From Gemmatimonadota bacterium (GTDB taxonomy: Bacteria > Gemmatimonadota > Gemmatimonadetes > Gemmatimonadales > GWC2-71-9), in assembly GCA_003222195.1 (NCBI GenBank), contig QHVB01000027.1, positions 1 to 64,000 of the forward strand: 64,000 nucleotides of DNA. The letters are read 5' to 3'. Shown here piece after piece: positions 27,711 to 36,734 of the stretch. Position numbers and translations under genes: made by a program. The notes under the pieces were generated by a model, which was given only the letters and a program-made list of their open reading frames with translations, did no database searches and was not told the DNA's origin. Position 1 is the stretch's first letter; each line of letters opens with the position of its first letter.

Positions 27711-28936
27711 GTGGCGGAAATCTGATGCACGATCCGGCCGCTGACTACTGTTAACTGAGCGGCGGGGGGCGGCGAGGGGCGGCGAGGGGCGGCGAGGGAA
27801 AAAACCGCGAGATCTGCGGCCTTCCCCATTTCCAGAGAGCCGATCTCGGACTCCCAGCTGAGAGCTCGCGCGCCTTCTATTGTAAGCGCACGAAGCGCGT
27901 CCTCACCTGCCAACCCCGCGGCTTCCGCTTCGGCCCACAAATCGAGATCGCCGACGCTCACCACAGAATCGGTGCCGATGCCGAGCGGCACGCCGGCCTT
28001 GCGGAACAGCTCGAGCGGCATGCGGCCATGGCGATGCGCGCTGTTGGATCGCGGACAGTGGGCAACCGTCGCGCCGACCTCGCGCAACAACTCCACATCC
28101 GCCGGACTCACCTGGACGCAGTGAATGCAGAGAGCGCCACGTTGCAGGACGCCAAGCCCCATGAGATACGCAACCGGCGAGGCGTGCCGGGGCTCGATCG
28201 AGATCCCTCGCGCGCGCAATGCGTCCGCAAACGGACCCTCGGCATTTTGGATCAGGGCCGTCTCTTCCCGGGACTCCGCCACGTGCACCGCGATGGGCAG
28301 GTTTTCCTGACGCGCAAATTCGGCGACCGCTTGGTACAGCGACGGGCTCACCGTGTACGGGGCGTGAGGAGAAGCTCCCAATCGCAGCTGCGCGGTTTCC
28401 AGAGTGCGCAGCCAACCGACAGCGGTCTTCAGCTGAAACATGCTCACGGGGCCCGCTGCCGGATCGGGTCCGAAGACTTCCTGATACACGATGCCCCGTC
28501 CGCCGAGGTCGTGCAGCGCGCGCATCACCGCGCCGGTGCTTCCGGTTTCAGCGATGCACGTGACCCCCCGCGTCCAACAATCGCGGATCCCGGCCACAGC
28601 CGCCTCGTAGAACGCCTCGGCGCTGGTCGTCTCCTTCAGCTCGCGGATGCGCCGGATCCACTGGACGAACTCCGGCTCGGCGTGCTGGGCGCCGCCGCCC
28701 AGATGCGTCAGCTCGAGGTGGGTGTGACAGTTGACGAGCCCCGGCGTGAGCTCGGCATCCGGGAAATGCAGCGCGCGTACTGCGCGCGGCGCCGGCACTT
28801 CGGCGTTCCGGCCGATGGCGGATATTCGTCCGGCCGCATCAGTAAGAACGGCGCCGTCCTCGAAGGACGGCGCCGTGACCGGATGCACTCGACCAGCTCG
28901 AATGCGGAGCAAGGCCTTAGGGAGTGACTCCGACAC
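27707..28936 (-). CDS. Amidohydrolase-superfamily deaminase/hydrolase
   Basis: About 409 aa. Metal ligands are in NCHTHLELTH, HVAES (His) and IGTDS (Asp); the general shape is that of TRZ/ATZ or aminofutalosine-type deaminases, which act on cyclic amino-nitrogen compounds. SPHAPYTVSP and CPRSNSAH fit that group. The start is unclear: GTG at 28936 overlaps the PBP1A end by 20 bases, while TTG at 28912 follows its stop. The C-terminal APRRPSPPPA is encoded by a 10-bp tandem repeat. The exact substrate cannot be told. Confidence 0.8.
   Translation of the reverse strand: MSESLPKALLRIRAGRVHPVTAPSFEDGAVLTDAAGRISAIGRNAEVPAPRAVRALHFPDAELTPGLVNCHTHLELTHLGGGAQHAEPEFVQWIRRIRELKETTSAEAFYEAAVAGIRDCWTRGVTCIAETGSTGAVMRALHDLGGRGIVYQEVFGPDPAAGPVSMFQLKTAVGWLRTLETAQLRLGASPHAPYTVSPSLYQAVAEFARQENLPIAVHVAESREETALIQNAEGPFADALRARGISIEPRHASPVAYLMGLGVLQRGALCIHCVQVSPADVELLREVGATVAHCPRSNSAHRHGRMPLELFRKAGVPLGIGTDSVVSVGDLDLWAEAEAAGLAGEDALRALTIEGARALSWESEIGSLEMGKAADLAVFSLAAPRRPSPPPAAQLTVVSGRIVHQISAT
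27761..27798. repeat. Tandem 10-bp repeat (GGCGAGGGGC) in amidohydrolase 3' end
   Basis: About three and a half copies of GGCGAGGGGC in register within the coding region. It encodes a Pro/Arg/Ser-rich loop near the C-terminus, so copy-number change would shift the frame unless balanced. Confidence 0.7.
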
Positions 28937-31124
28937 CGAAGGGTGAGTGGACCTGGCACACCTGCGTGGGCTCGGTCCCCGGATAGAACCATTCCCAGCG
29001 CCGCACTTCGAGCGGACAGAACGGCGTCGCCAGGAAACCGTTGGACCAGTCGACCTCGCGCGTGACGAGCGCATCCGGCCGGCCCCAGTCGCCGGGGGAC
29101 GGGCGGCGCTCGTACACGTCGCGCATGAACTTCGTCCACGCCGGCGCGACGATGCGGCCGCCGCCGGCGTTGTTCATGATGCGCCGCTGCAGATCGTAGC
29201 CGACCCAGATACCCGTGACGATTTCCGGCGTGAAGCCGACAAACCATGCGTCGGTATAATCGTCCGTCGTCCCGGTCTTGCCGGCCATTGGGATGCGCAG
29301 CCCGCCGACGGCGCCCGCCGCCGTGCCGCAGCGATGCGGACCGGTGCCCGGCTGGCAACGCATGACGTCGCGCATCATGTCGAGCATCAGCCAGTTGTGC
29401 TCGGGGTCGAGCACCGCTTCGCGCTTGACCGTGGACTGGTAGAGGATGTTGCCTTGCTTGTCTTCGATCCGCTGGATCCCGATCGGCTCGACGCGGGTCC
29501 CGTTATTCGCGAACGCGGTGTACGCGGCGATCAGCTCCATCGGGACCGCCTCGCGCGCGCCGATGTGAATCGACGGATAGGGCGGCAGCGGCGTGGTGAT
29601 GCCGTAGCGCCGTGCTTCCCCGATCACCGTCTGCTCGCCCAGGGCCATGCCGAGCTTGATGGTGGACAGGTTGCGCGAGAGGTACAGCGACTGCCGCATC
29701 GGGACCAGGCCGAGCGTGGTGTCGTCGTAGTCCTTGGGCTGCCACAGCGAGCTGTCGAGCTGAATCACCGGCGGATTGAGCGGTGTATCGTCGAGCATCT
29801 CCGTGACGGGATGTCCCGCGCGAATCGCCGCCGAGTACACGAACGGCTTGAACGTGGACCCCGGCGGCCGCCGGGACTGGGTGACGTGATTCCACTTCGA
29901 GTCGACGAAGTCGCGGCCGCCCACCATCGCGAGGATGTTGCCGGTCCTGGCGTCGAGCGCGAGCAGCGCGCCCTGCAGATACTGCGCGTACGGGTTCTGC
30001 TCGTCGGGCGTCGCCCGGCCCTGCTCGATGTATTCGCGGTACGGCGTCCCCTCGAACTTCCCGTTGGAATAGACGCCAGACTCGATCTCGTCGAGCTGCG
30101 ACTCGAGCGCCTGCTCGGCCGCTTCCTGCATGTCGAGGTCGAGCGTCGTGTAGATCCGCAGCCCCTTGTCGTAGAGATCGCGCCCGAAGCGCGGCTCGAG
30201 GAACGACGTCCGCAGCCATTCGACGAAATAGGGGGCGACGTCGCCGTAGCTCGTCCGGCGGGTGGTGAGCACGAGCGGATACGCTTTCCAGTATTCCGCG
30301 TCCTCCTCGCTGATGAATCCCTGGTCGCGCATCAGCGACAGGACGGCGTTGCGACGGCGGACCGCGCGATCGGGATGCGTGCGCGGGTTGTACGTGCCGG
30401 GGGCCTTGGGCAGCGCGGCGAGGGTCGCCGCCTCCGCGACGTTCAAATCGCGCGCCGATTTTCCGAAGAACACTTGCGAGGCCGCTTCGACGCCCGCGAC
30501 GTTGGGGCCGAGGCTGATCTGATTGAGGTAGAGCTCGAGGATCGTGTCCTTGGGAAAATTGCGCTCCAGCTCCACCGCGACGCGCGCTTCGCGCAATTTG
30601 CGCGTGAGCCGCTTCTCGCGCCCCAGGTGCTCCGGGAACACGTTGCGCGCGAGCTGCATCGTGATGGTGGAGAATCCTTGCGCCCAGGACAGGGACATCA
30701 CGTCCGCTTTGATCGCGCCCAGAATGCGCCAGTAGTCGATCCCGTGGTGCGCGTAGAATCGCTTGTCCTCCACGGCGATGAACGCCTGGCGTACGTACAG
30801 GGGGATCTGTTCGAGCGGCAGCACGGTGCGGCGCTCGATGCCCAGCTCGGTGATCAGCCGGCCATCGGCGGCGTACACCTTGGAGGTCTGGAGCTGGACA
30901 TTGTGCCCCGTATGGGGATCGATCCGGGTGATACTGGGGCAGCGCTCGGCGGCGCACACGCGCGTCCACGAGCCGTAGGCCAGGCCACTGGCGTAGAGCA
31001 GCGCTAGTACGGTCGCGATGATCACGCGCCGCCGCTGGACGGGATCGTACCACCAGCGCGTGAAAAACGGGCGGCGTGATACGGCGGCGGTGGAGGGCGG
31101 CGAAACGAGCGTCAATGCGGCCAT
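28917..31124 (-). CDS. Penicillin-binding protein 1A (bifunctional class A)
   Basis: 735 aa. One TM (VIIATVLALLYASGLAYG) anchors it in the inner membrane. The GT51 glycosyltransferase has the catalytic EDKRFYAHHGID, FSTITMQLARN and KLREARVAVELE. The transpeptidase has SxxK (PGSTFKPF), SRN, and KTGTT. It builds and cross-links peptidoglycan. A TAGCTT box lies nine bases before the ATG and no Shine-Dalgarno is seen. It is divergent from tyrS with 37 bases between. Confidence 0.96.
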   Translation of the reverse strand: MAALTLVSPPSTAAVSRRPFFTRWWYDPVQRRRVIIATVLALLYASGLAYGSWTRVCAAERCPSITRIDPHTGHNVQLQTSKVYAADGRLITELGIERRTVLPLEQIPLYVRQAFIAVEDKRFYAHHGIDYWRILGAIKADVMSLSWAQGFSTITMQLARNVFPEHLGREKRLTRKLREARVAVELERNFPKDTILELYLNQISLGPNVAGVEAASQVFFGKSARDLNVAEAATLAALPKAPGTYNPRTHPDRAVRRRNAVLSLMRDQGFISEEDAEYWKAYPLVLTTRRTSYGDVAPYFVEWLRTSFLEPRFGRDLYDKGLRIYTTLDLDMQEAAEQALESQLDEIESGVYSNGKFEGTPYREYIEQGRATPDEQNPYAQYLQGALLALDARTGNILAMVGGRDFVDSKWNHVTQSRRPPGSTFKPFVYSAAIRAGHPVTEMLDDTPLNPPVIQLDSSLWQPKDYDDTTLGLVPMRQSLYLSRNLSTIKLGMALGEQTVIGEARRYGITTPLPPYPSIHIGAREAVPMELIAAYTAFANNGTRVEPIGIQRIEDKQGNILYQSTVKREAVLDPEHNWLMLDMMRDVMRCQPGTGPHRCGTAAGAVGGLRIPMAGKTGTTDDYTDAWFVGFTPEIVTGIWVGYDLQRRIMNNAGGGRIVAPAWTKFMRDVYERRPSPGDWGRPDALVTREVDWSNGFLATPFCPLEVRRWEWFYPGTEPTQVCQVHSPFGVGVTP

Positions 31125-31161
31125 CTGTGTTACAAGCTAGTAAGGCGATAGATTCGCCGCC
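31125..31161. promoter_or_regulatory. Compact divergent promoters, PBP1A / tyrS
   Basis: Within 37 bases, the minus strand has TAGCTT (31134-31139) nine bases from the PBP1A ATG, and the plus strand has TAGATT (31149-31154) seven bases from the tyrS ATG. Neither gene has a visible Shine-Dalgarno, so both mRNAs would be leaderless or nearly so. Confidence 0.5.
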
Positions 31162-32427
31162 ATGACGACGTCTAACGTGTTGCAGGAACTCGACTGGCGC
31201 GGCTTCGTGCAGCAGGCGACGCCCGGACTCGCCGCACACTTCGCCAAGGGGCCGGTGACCGCGTACTGCGGCTTCGATCCCACCGCCCCGTCACTGCAGC
31301 TCGGCAATCTCATGCCGTTGATGTTGCTCGCCAATCTGCAACGCGCGGGCCATCGACCCATCGTGTTGATGGGCGGCGGCACGGGTCTGATCGGCGATCC
31401 GTCCGGGAAATCGAGCGAGCGACCGCTCCTCTCCAAGGAGCAGATCCGCGAGAACGTCCGTCGCCAGCGCGACCAATCGGCGCGCTTCCTGGATTTTGGC
31501 ACGGGCCCAACCGCCGCCCTCCTACTCGACAACGCCAAGTGGCTGGGGGAGCAGCGGCTGATCGATTTTCTCCGCGACGTCGGGAAGCACTTCACGGTCA
31601 ATGTCATGATGCAGAAGGAGTCAGTAAAGACGCGGATGGAGAGTGGGCTGTCGTTCACGGAATTCAGCTACATGCTGCTCCAGGCCTACGACTTCTTGCA
31701 CCTGTATCGCGAGCGCCAGTGCACGCTCCAGGTCGCCGGCAGCGACCAGTGGGGGAACATCACCGCCGGGGTGGAGCTGATCCGCCGCGTCGAGAATGCC
31801 GAGGTGCACGCACTCGTCGCGCCTCTGGTCACCCGGGCATCAGGCCAGAAATTCGGCAAGACCGAATCGGGCGCCGTCTATCTCGATCCGGAAATGACGT
31901 CGCCGTACAAGTTCTACCAGTTCTGGATCAACGTGGACGACCGTGACGTCGAGAATTACCTGAAGCTGTTCACGTTGAAGTCACGGCAGGAGATCGACGG
32001 GCTCATCGCCGAGCAGACGCGCAATCCCGCGACGCGACCGGCGCAGCGTGCCCTCGCCGCCGACGTCACGACGCGCGTCCACGGCGCCGAGGTGCTTTCC
32101 GGAGTTCAGGCGGCCTCGGCGATTCTGTTCGGGGAGGAGCAGGCGGAAGTGCACCCCCAGGTGTTCGACATCCTGGCGGGCGAGATCCCCACGATTGTCG
32201 AAAACGGATCCGAGAATATCACGTTGGTCGATCTCGTCGTGCGAGCTGGCCTCGCGAAGTCCAAGAGCGAGGCACGGCGGAGCATCGAGCAGGGGGGGAT
32301 CTATGTGAACCAACAGCGGATCGACGACGTCGGCCGAACCATCGCTTCCCACGACTGGATCGCCGGCCGCAGTCTCCTGCTGCGCAAAGGTAAGAAGGAA
32401 TACGCGCTGCTGAGACGCGAGGGCTGA
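31162..32427 (+). CDS. tyrS: Tyrosyl-tRNA synthetase
   Basis: 421 aa. The class I motifs are YCGFDPTAPSLQLGNLMPL (HIGH region) and KFGKTESG (KMSKS region); the tyrosine pocket has QAYDFLHLY and GSDQWGNI. The C-terminal S4 RNA-binding domain holds LVDLVVRAGLAKSKSEARR. It charges tRNA-Tyr. The length and motifs match bacterial TyrRS. Confidence 0.97.
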   Translation: MTTSNVLQELDWRGFVQQATPGLAAHFAKGPVTAYCGFDPTAPSLQLGNLMPLMLLANLQRAGHRPIVLMGGGTGLIGDPSGKSSERPLLSKEQIRENVRRQRDQSARFLDFGTGPTAALLLDNAKWLGEQRLIDFLRDVGKHFTVNVMMQKESVKTRMESGLSFTEFSYMLLQAYDFLHLYRERQCTLQVAGSDQWGNITAGVELIRRVENAEVHALVAPLVTRASGQKFGKTESGAVYLDPEMTSPYKFYQFWINVDDRDVENYLKLFTLKSRQEIDGLIAEQTRNPATRPAQRALAADVTTRVHGAEVLSGVQAASAILFGEEQAEVHPQVFDILAGEIPTIVENGSENITLVDLVVRAGLAKSKSEARRSIEQGGIYVNQQRIDDVGRTIASHDWIAGRSLLLRKGKKEYALLRREG

Positions 32428-32442
32428 CCCGTCGACGCGCGC

Positions 32443-32907
32443 GTGCGGCTATTGCTCGAGGTCTTCGATCAGGCCTACACCGCCCCCTCCTGGCACGGCA
32501 CGCCGCTCAAAGGCACGATCCGCGGCGTCAGCGCGCGGCAGGCGCTGTGGCGGCCTGGGCCGCGGCGGCATTGCATCTGGGACCTCATCCTGCACACCGC
32601 CTACTGGAAATGCATGGTGCGGCGTCGCCTGCTGCGCGACCCCGGCATTGCCTTTCCGCGGGACGGCGCGAATTGGCCGGCGCTCCCGGACGAGAAGAGC
32701 AACGCTGCCTGGCAGCGTGATCGCGCGTTGTTGAGCCAACAGCACCGGTTGCTCCGCCGTGCGATCGCGGGGTTGCAACCCATCGAGCTCGGTCGTCGCG
32801 CCTGGCACTCGAAGTGGCCGATCCAAGCCGAGGTGTACGGCATCGCGTCACACGATCTCTATCACGCGGGGCAGGTCCAGATTCTCAAACGCCTCATGAG
32901 GAGATAG
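32443..32907 (+). CDS. DinB-like four-helix-bundle protein
   Basis: 154 aa from a GTG, 15 bases after tyrS. A DinB-type pattern is visible: WHGTPLKGTIRGVSARQALWRPGPRRHCIWDLILHTAYWKCMV with His in DLILHTAYW, and a later SHDLYHAGQVQILKRL, whose His residues form the metal site. DinB proteins are metal-binding and often thiol-transferases or stress-linked. Substrate not known. Confidence 0.8.
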   Translation: MRLLLEVFDQAYTAPSWHGTPLKGTIRGVSARQALWRPGPRRHCIWDLILHTAYWKCMVRRRLLRDPGIAFPRDGANWPALPDEKSNAAWQRDRALLSQQHRLLRRAIAGLQPIELGRRAWHSKWPIQAEVYGIASHDLYHAGQVQILKRLMRR

Positions 32908-32912
32908 CCGAA

Positions 32913-33584
32913 ATGTTCATCGGCCATTACGCGTTGGCTTTGGCGGCGAAGCGTGCCGCGCCGCGCACGAGCCTCGGTACGCTGTTCGTCGCGCCGACGC
33001 TCGCGGATCTGCTGTGGCCCGTGTTCCTCCTGCTCGGCTGGGAGCGCGCGCACGTGGTTCCCGGACCCAATCCGTTCCTGACGCTCTGGCTCGACGACTA
33101 CCCGTACTCACACAGCCTGCTCGCGCTTGTCGTTTGGGGAGCGCTGTTCGGCTACCTCTACAAGACAAAGACAGGAGACAAGCGCGCGGCGCTCGTGATC
33201 GGGTTGCTGGTGGTGAGCCATTGGGTACTCGACTTCGTCACGCATCGGCCCGACATCCAGCTCTATCCTGGCGGAGCGAAGCTTGGACTCGGACTGTGGA
33301 ATTCCCCGGCGGCGACCGTGATCGTCGAGAGCGTGATGCTCATCGCCGGCGTCGCGATCTACGCGCGGGTCACACGCGCGCGGGACGGCATCGGCCGCTG
33401 GGGACTGTGGGGACTGGTCGTGCTGCTCGCTGGCTCGTACTACAGCACGCTGTTCACGCCGGCGCCGACCGACATGCGTGCGACGGCCATTTTCGGCATC
33501 ATCTTCGAGTGGCTGTTCGTCCTGATGGCGTGGTGGGTGGATCGGCACCGCGACATCACATCAGGTCATCCAGCACCTCTATAA
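32913..33584 (+). CDS. Multi-pass membrane protein (YdjM-like metal-dependent hydrolase type)
   Basis: 223 aa with GAGGAGA nine bases before the ATG. Conserved His residues occur in MFIGHYALALAAKR, YSHSLLALVVWGAL and VSHWVLDFVTHRPD, as in YdjM-type membrane proteins. About six TM segments are visible. Function is unknown. The end overlaps the convergent aminotransferase by 29 bases. Confidence 0.65.
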   Translation: MFIGHYALALAAKRAAPRTSLGTLFVAPTLADLLWPVFLLLGWERAHVVPGPNPFLTLWLDDYPYSHSLLALVVWGALFGYLYKTKTGDKRAALVIGLLVVSHWVLDFVTHRPDIQLYPGGAKLGLGLWNSPAATVIVESVMLIAGVAIYARVTRARDGIGRWGLWGLVVLLAGSYYSTLFTPAPTDMRATAIFGIIFEWLFVLMAWWVDRHRDITSGHPAPL

Positions 33585-34743
33585 CCTTCTCCATCTCTTC
33601 GACCGTGTTGTAGCAATGCGGCGAGAGCCGGATCGAGCCTTCCCGCAAGCTGCATACGACCCGCGCGCGCTTCATGCCGTGATAGGCTTCGACCGGCTTC
33701 GACGGCGCGATGCAGAGTATGGCGGAACGGTGGCCGTTCTCGGTCGGCGATGTGATCCGCACACCATTCTCTTGCGCCCACCGCACGACGGGCTCGTGAG
33801 TCGCCCGCGTGACTTCGGCAACATCGCGGACCCCGACCTCGAGCAACAGTTGCAGCGACGCCGTCATTCCGACGAAGTCCTGGTAGGGGAGCGTGATCAT
33901 CTCAAAGCGGCGGGCGTCGGAGCGAAACGTCGGGTTGTACTCGGTGAGCCGCGAGAAGTCGTCCGTCCCCTCGAACGCCATCCAGCTCGTGATCGCGGGC
34001 TCGAGTTGGGGGATCAGCTCCTTCCGCACGTACACGAATCCCGACCCCCACGGCGACAACAGCCACTTCTGACCACCGCACGCCAGGATATCGACGGGGG
34101 TCTGGGTCACGTCGAGCACCGAATTGCCGATGCCTTGAATCCCGTCCACGACGAGGTACGTGCCGTTGGCCCGGCAGGCGGCGCTCAATTTCTGCAGATC
34201 GGCGCGATAGCCGTTGGAAAACTGCACGAACGACACGGCGAGCACCCGGACCCGGGGATCGCTCAGCCGCTGCAGCAGGTACTCTTCGTCGGGCCACCCT
34301 TCGGGGCGGCAGCGCGCGATCTCGACCGTGATCCCCTGATCCCGCAGGAGCAACCACGGGTACACGTTGGCCGGGAATTCCTTGTCGGAGAGCAGCACCA
34401 CATCGCCCGGCTTCAGCGGCAGCGCGCGCGCCGCGAGGTTGAGCCCATAGCCGGTGTTGGTTGCGAGCGCGACCTCGGACGGGTCACAGTTGATGAGCTG
34501 CGCAATTCCGAGACGGGCGGCGGCAAGTCCGGCGAACAGCTCACGATCCGGGAGCAGGTGCGGGGCGGTGCGTTTGGCGGTGAATTCGTCGAGTGCGCGA
34601 CGAGTCCGCTCCGGGATCGGCCCGATCGAGGCGTTGTTCAGGTAGATGGTATCGGCCGTCCACGGGAATTCCGCCGTGCGCAGCGCCTTGAACGTCTCGC
34701 GCAGCGCACGTACGTGGGTCGGGTGATAGGCGATTTCCGTCAT
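33556..34743 (-). CDS. Class V aminotransferase / cysteine desulfurase-like PLP enzyme
   Basis: 395 aa. YLNNASIGPIPERTRRAL is the typical start; VVDGIQGIGNSVLDV holds the PLP-binding Asp; CGGQKWLLSPWGSGFVYV holds the PLP-lysine (QKW). The family includes isopenicillin-N epimerase-like and selenocysteine-lyase-like enzymes, and the exact reaction cannot be told. The ATG overlaps the ABC permease stop (ATGA). Confidence 0.88.
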   Translation of the reverse strand: MTEIAYHPTHVRALRETFKALRTAEFPWTADTIYLNNASIGPIPERTRRALDEFTAKRTAPHLLPDRELFAGLAAARLGIAQLINCDPSEVALATNTGYGLNLAARALPLKPGDVVLLSDKEFPANVYPWLLLRDQGITVEIARCRPEGWPDEEYLLQRLSDPRVRVLAVSFVQFSNGYRADLQKLSAACRANGTYLVVDGIQGIGNSVLDVTQTPVDILACGGQKWLLSPWGSGFVYVRKELIPQLEPAITSWMAFEGTDDFSRLTEYNPTFRSDARRFEMITLPYQDFVGMTASLQLLLEVGVRDVAEVTRATHEPVVRWAQENGVRITSPTENGHRSAILCIAPSKPVEAYHGMKRARVVCSLREGSIRLSPHCYNTVEEMEKVIEVLDDLM

Positions 34744-35585
34744 GCGGGGCGGCCCAATCCGTGCACATCGAGGGCGTCACGCAGGCCGTCGCCGAGGAGG
34801 TTGAGTCCCAACACCGCGAGTCCGATCGCCACACCGGGTGCAATCGACACCCACGGGGCGACGCGCAGCAGGTCGCGGCCCTCGGCGACCATCGCGCCCC
34901 ACGACGGGGTCGGCGGCTGCGCGCCGAGTCCGATGAACGACAGCGCCGCCTCGGCCATGATCGCGCCGCCGACGCCGAGGGTGGCCGCAACAATCACCGG
35001 CGCGATCACGTTGGGCAGCAGATGCCGCGTGATGATCCGCGTATCCGACGCGCCGAGCGCCCGCGCCGCCTGCACATATTCGAGCCCGCGTGCGAGCAGA
35101 ACCTGGCCGCGAACGATGCGGGCCATGCCGGCCCAGCCGACGATGCCGATGACCACGAACACGACTGGTAGCGACGGCTTTACGGCGGCGGCGATGGCGA
35201 TCAACAGCAGGAGTGAAGGAAAGGCGAGGGTGACGTCGGCGACGCGCATGATCACCCCGTCGATCCAGCGGCCGTAGAAACCGGCGATGAGGCCGAGCGT
35301 CAGGCCGAGCAGCAGCGCGATGCTCTGGCTGATGAGCCCAACGGCGAGCGACAGCCGGGCGCCATAGAGGACGCGTGACAGCACGTCACGGCCTTGCGCA
35401 TCACTTCCAAACAGAAAGGTATGAGATGGGGGACGGAGACTCGCGGCGAGATCGCCGCGAAAGGGATCGCCCGGCGCGAGCGCGGGGGCCAGTAACGCGA
35501 GTACGGCGAGGATTCCCACGACCCCCAGGCCGAAGCGGGCCCAGGGATCCCGCGCGAGTCGAGTCCAAAAGAGTGGCGCCGGCAT
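34740..35585 (-). CDS. Peptide/nickel-type ABC transporter permease (DppC-like)
   Basis: 281 aa, one TM near the N-terminus and five later, as in DppC/OppC. The start LFWTRLARDPWARFGLGVVGILAVLAL, HTFLFGSDAQGRDVLSRVLYGAR, and the EAA loop QAARALGASDTRIITRHLLPN fit the family. It is odd that no DppB, ATPase or binding protein lies beside it; the partners must be elsewhere, or this is an orphan. Followed directly by the aminotransferase. Confidence 0.9.
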   Translation of the reverse strand: MPAPLFWTRLARDPWARFGLGVVGILAVLALLAPALAPGDPFRGDLAASLRPPSHTFLFGSDAQGRDVLSRVLYGARLSLAVGLISQSIALLLGLTLGLIAGFYGRWIDGVIMRVADVTLAFPSLLLLIAIAAAVKPSLPVVFVVIGIVGWAGMARIVRGQVLLARGLEYVQAARALGASDTRIITRHLLPNVIAPVIVAATLGVGGAIMAEAALSFIGLGAQPPTPSWGAMVAEGRDLLRVAPWVSIAPGVAIGLAVLGLNLLGDGLRDALDVHGLGRPA

Positions 35586-35640
35586 GGGGGTCTCGACTAC
35601 GTTACTCGGGACTCAACCCCCCGGGCAAGCGGATAAGGCT

Positions 35641-36723
35641 GTGAAACGCGATACACCGTTCACCCTCGTACTGGGCGGCGGCGGGATGAAGGGGCTCGCC
35701 CATATCGGCGTGATTCAAGCGCTCCTCGAGCGCGGCCATCGCCCCACCCGGATCGTCGGGTCGAGCGTGGGCGCGCTCGTCGGCGCGGCCTGGGCAGGCG
35801 GGATGGGGATCGCCAAGCTGCGCGAGATCGCCCTCGGCCTGAGGCGCAAAGACGTGTTTGCCGTCGCGCACGCCGACATGGCCTTCAAGCGCATGCGCTC
35901 GCCCGCCCTGTTCCGGCGCGAGCCGCTCGAGCAGCTCATCGCCCGCACCGTCGGCGATCTCACGTTCCAGCAGCTCGATCCGCCCGTCATCGTGAACACG
36001 GTTGATTTGAACTCCGGGATGGAGGTGTTCTGGGGGCTGCCCGGCCTCGACGACATCCGCGTGGCGGACGCCGTCTTCGCCTCTTGCGCGCTGCCCGGCT
36101 ATTTCCCGCCGCACGAGATCGGCGGCCGCTTCTACGTCGACGGCGCGGTCGTGGCGAACGTCCCATTCGACGCCGCCCGCGCCTTGGGCCCCGAGCTGAT
36201 CGTTGCGGTGGACGTCTCCGCCTCGAGCGTGCTGACCGCCGACGCGCAGGACGAAGGCTTCGCGGAGGTGTTCGCGCGCGCGACCGAGATCCTGATGACG
36301 ACACTGCTCGAGCAACGCGTGCGCACCTGGACCACGCCGCCGGTCTACTATATCCAACCGCGCGTCGAGCATGTGACGATGTTTTCGTTCGATCACCTCC
36401 GCGAGGAAGTCGAGGAGGGCTATCGCGCGACGAGCGCGGCGCTCGACCGCGCCGACGAATGGCCCGAGCCCGGCGACGTGGGGATTTTCCCCAAGCGGCG
36501 CGTGATCGTGCGGGTGGAGCGGGAGCGTTGCATCGGCTGTGGGGCGTGCCTGGTGCACGGCCCACAGGGAATGTTCGTGCTGGACTCGGATCGCAAGGCG
36601 GTGGTGACGCAGCCGGATCAGGAATGGTCGCCGATGGACGGCGGCTACATCCGGCACTGCCCGACTTACGCGATCATCGCGCGGCCGGCGGGTCAGGCAA
36701 AAGAGATGCGGAGATCAGGCTGA
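35641..36723 (+). CDS. Patatin-like phospholipase with C-terminal ferredoxin-like cluster
   Basis: 360 aa. The oxyanion motif GGGGMKGLAHIG (residues 12-23) and nucleophile motif GSSVG (S42) precede VDGAVVANVPFDAARALG, the catalytic Asp. At about residue 294 the lipase ends and a ferredoxin-like tail begins: C297, C300, C303 (CIGCGAC) and C340 with Pro (HCP), a complete CxxCxxC...CP pattern for one iron-sulfur cluster. I chose the GTG at 35641; an ATG at 35584 in frame would overlap the divergent permease start. The fusion is unusual. Confidence 0.88.
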   Translation: MKRDTPFTLVLGGGGMKGLAHIGVIQALLERGHRPTRIVGSSVGALVGAAWAGGMGIAKLREIALGLRRKDVFAVAHADMAFKRMRSPALFRREPLEQLIARTVGDLTFQQLDPPVIVNTVDLNSGMEVFWGLPGLDDIRVADAVFASCALPGYFPPHEIGGRFYVDGAVVANVPFDAARALGPELIVAVDVSASSVLTADAQDEGFAEVFARATEILMTTLLEQRVRTWTTPPVYYIQPRVEHVTMFSFDHLREEVEEGYRATSAALDRADEWPEPGDVGIFPKRRVIVRVERERCIGCGACLVHGPQGMFVLDSDRKAVVTQPDQEWSPMDGGYIRHCPTYAIIARPAGQAKEMRRSG

Positions 36724-36734
36724 GCGATTGAAGG

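Noticed and set aside
28947-31007. 686-aa plus-strand frame opposite PBP1A
   Set aside because: PBP1A motifs are all present on the minus strand; the antisense product is low-complexity.
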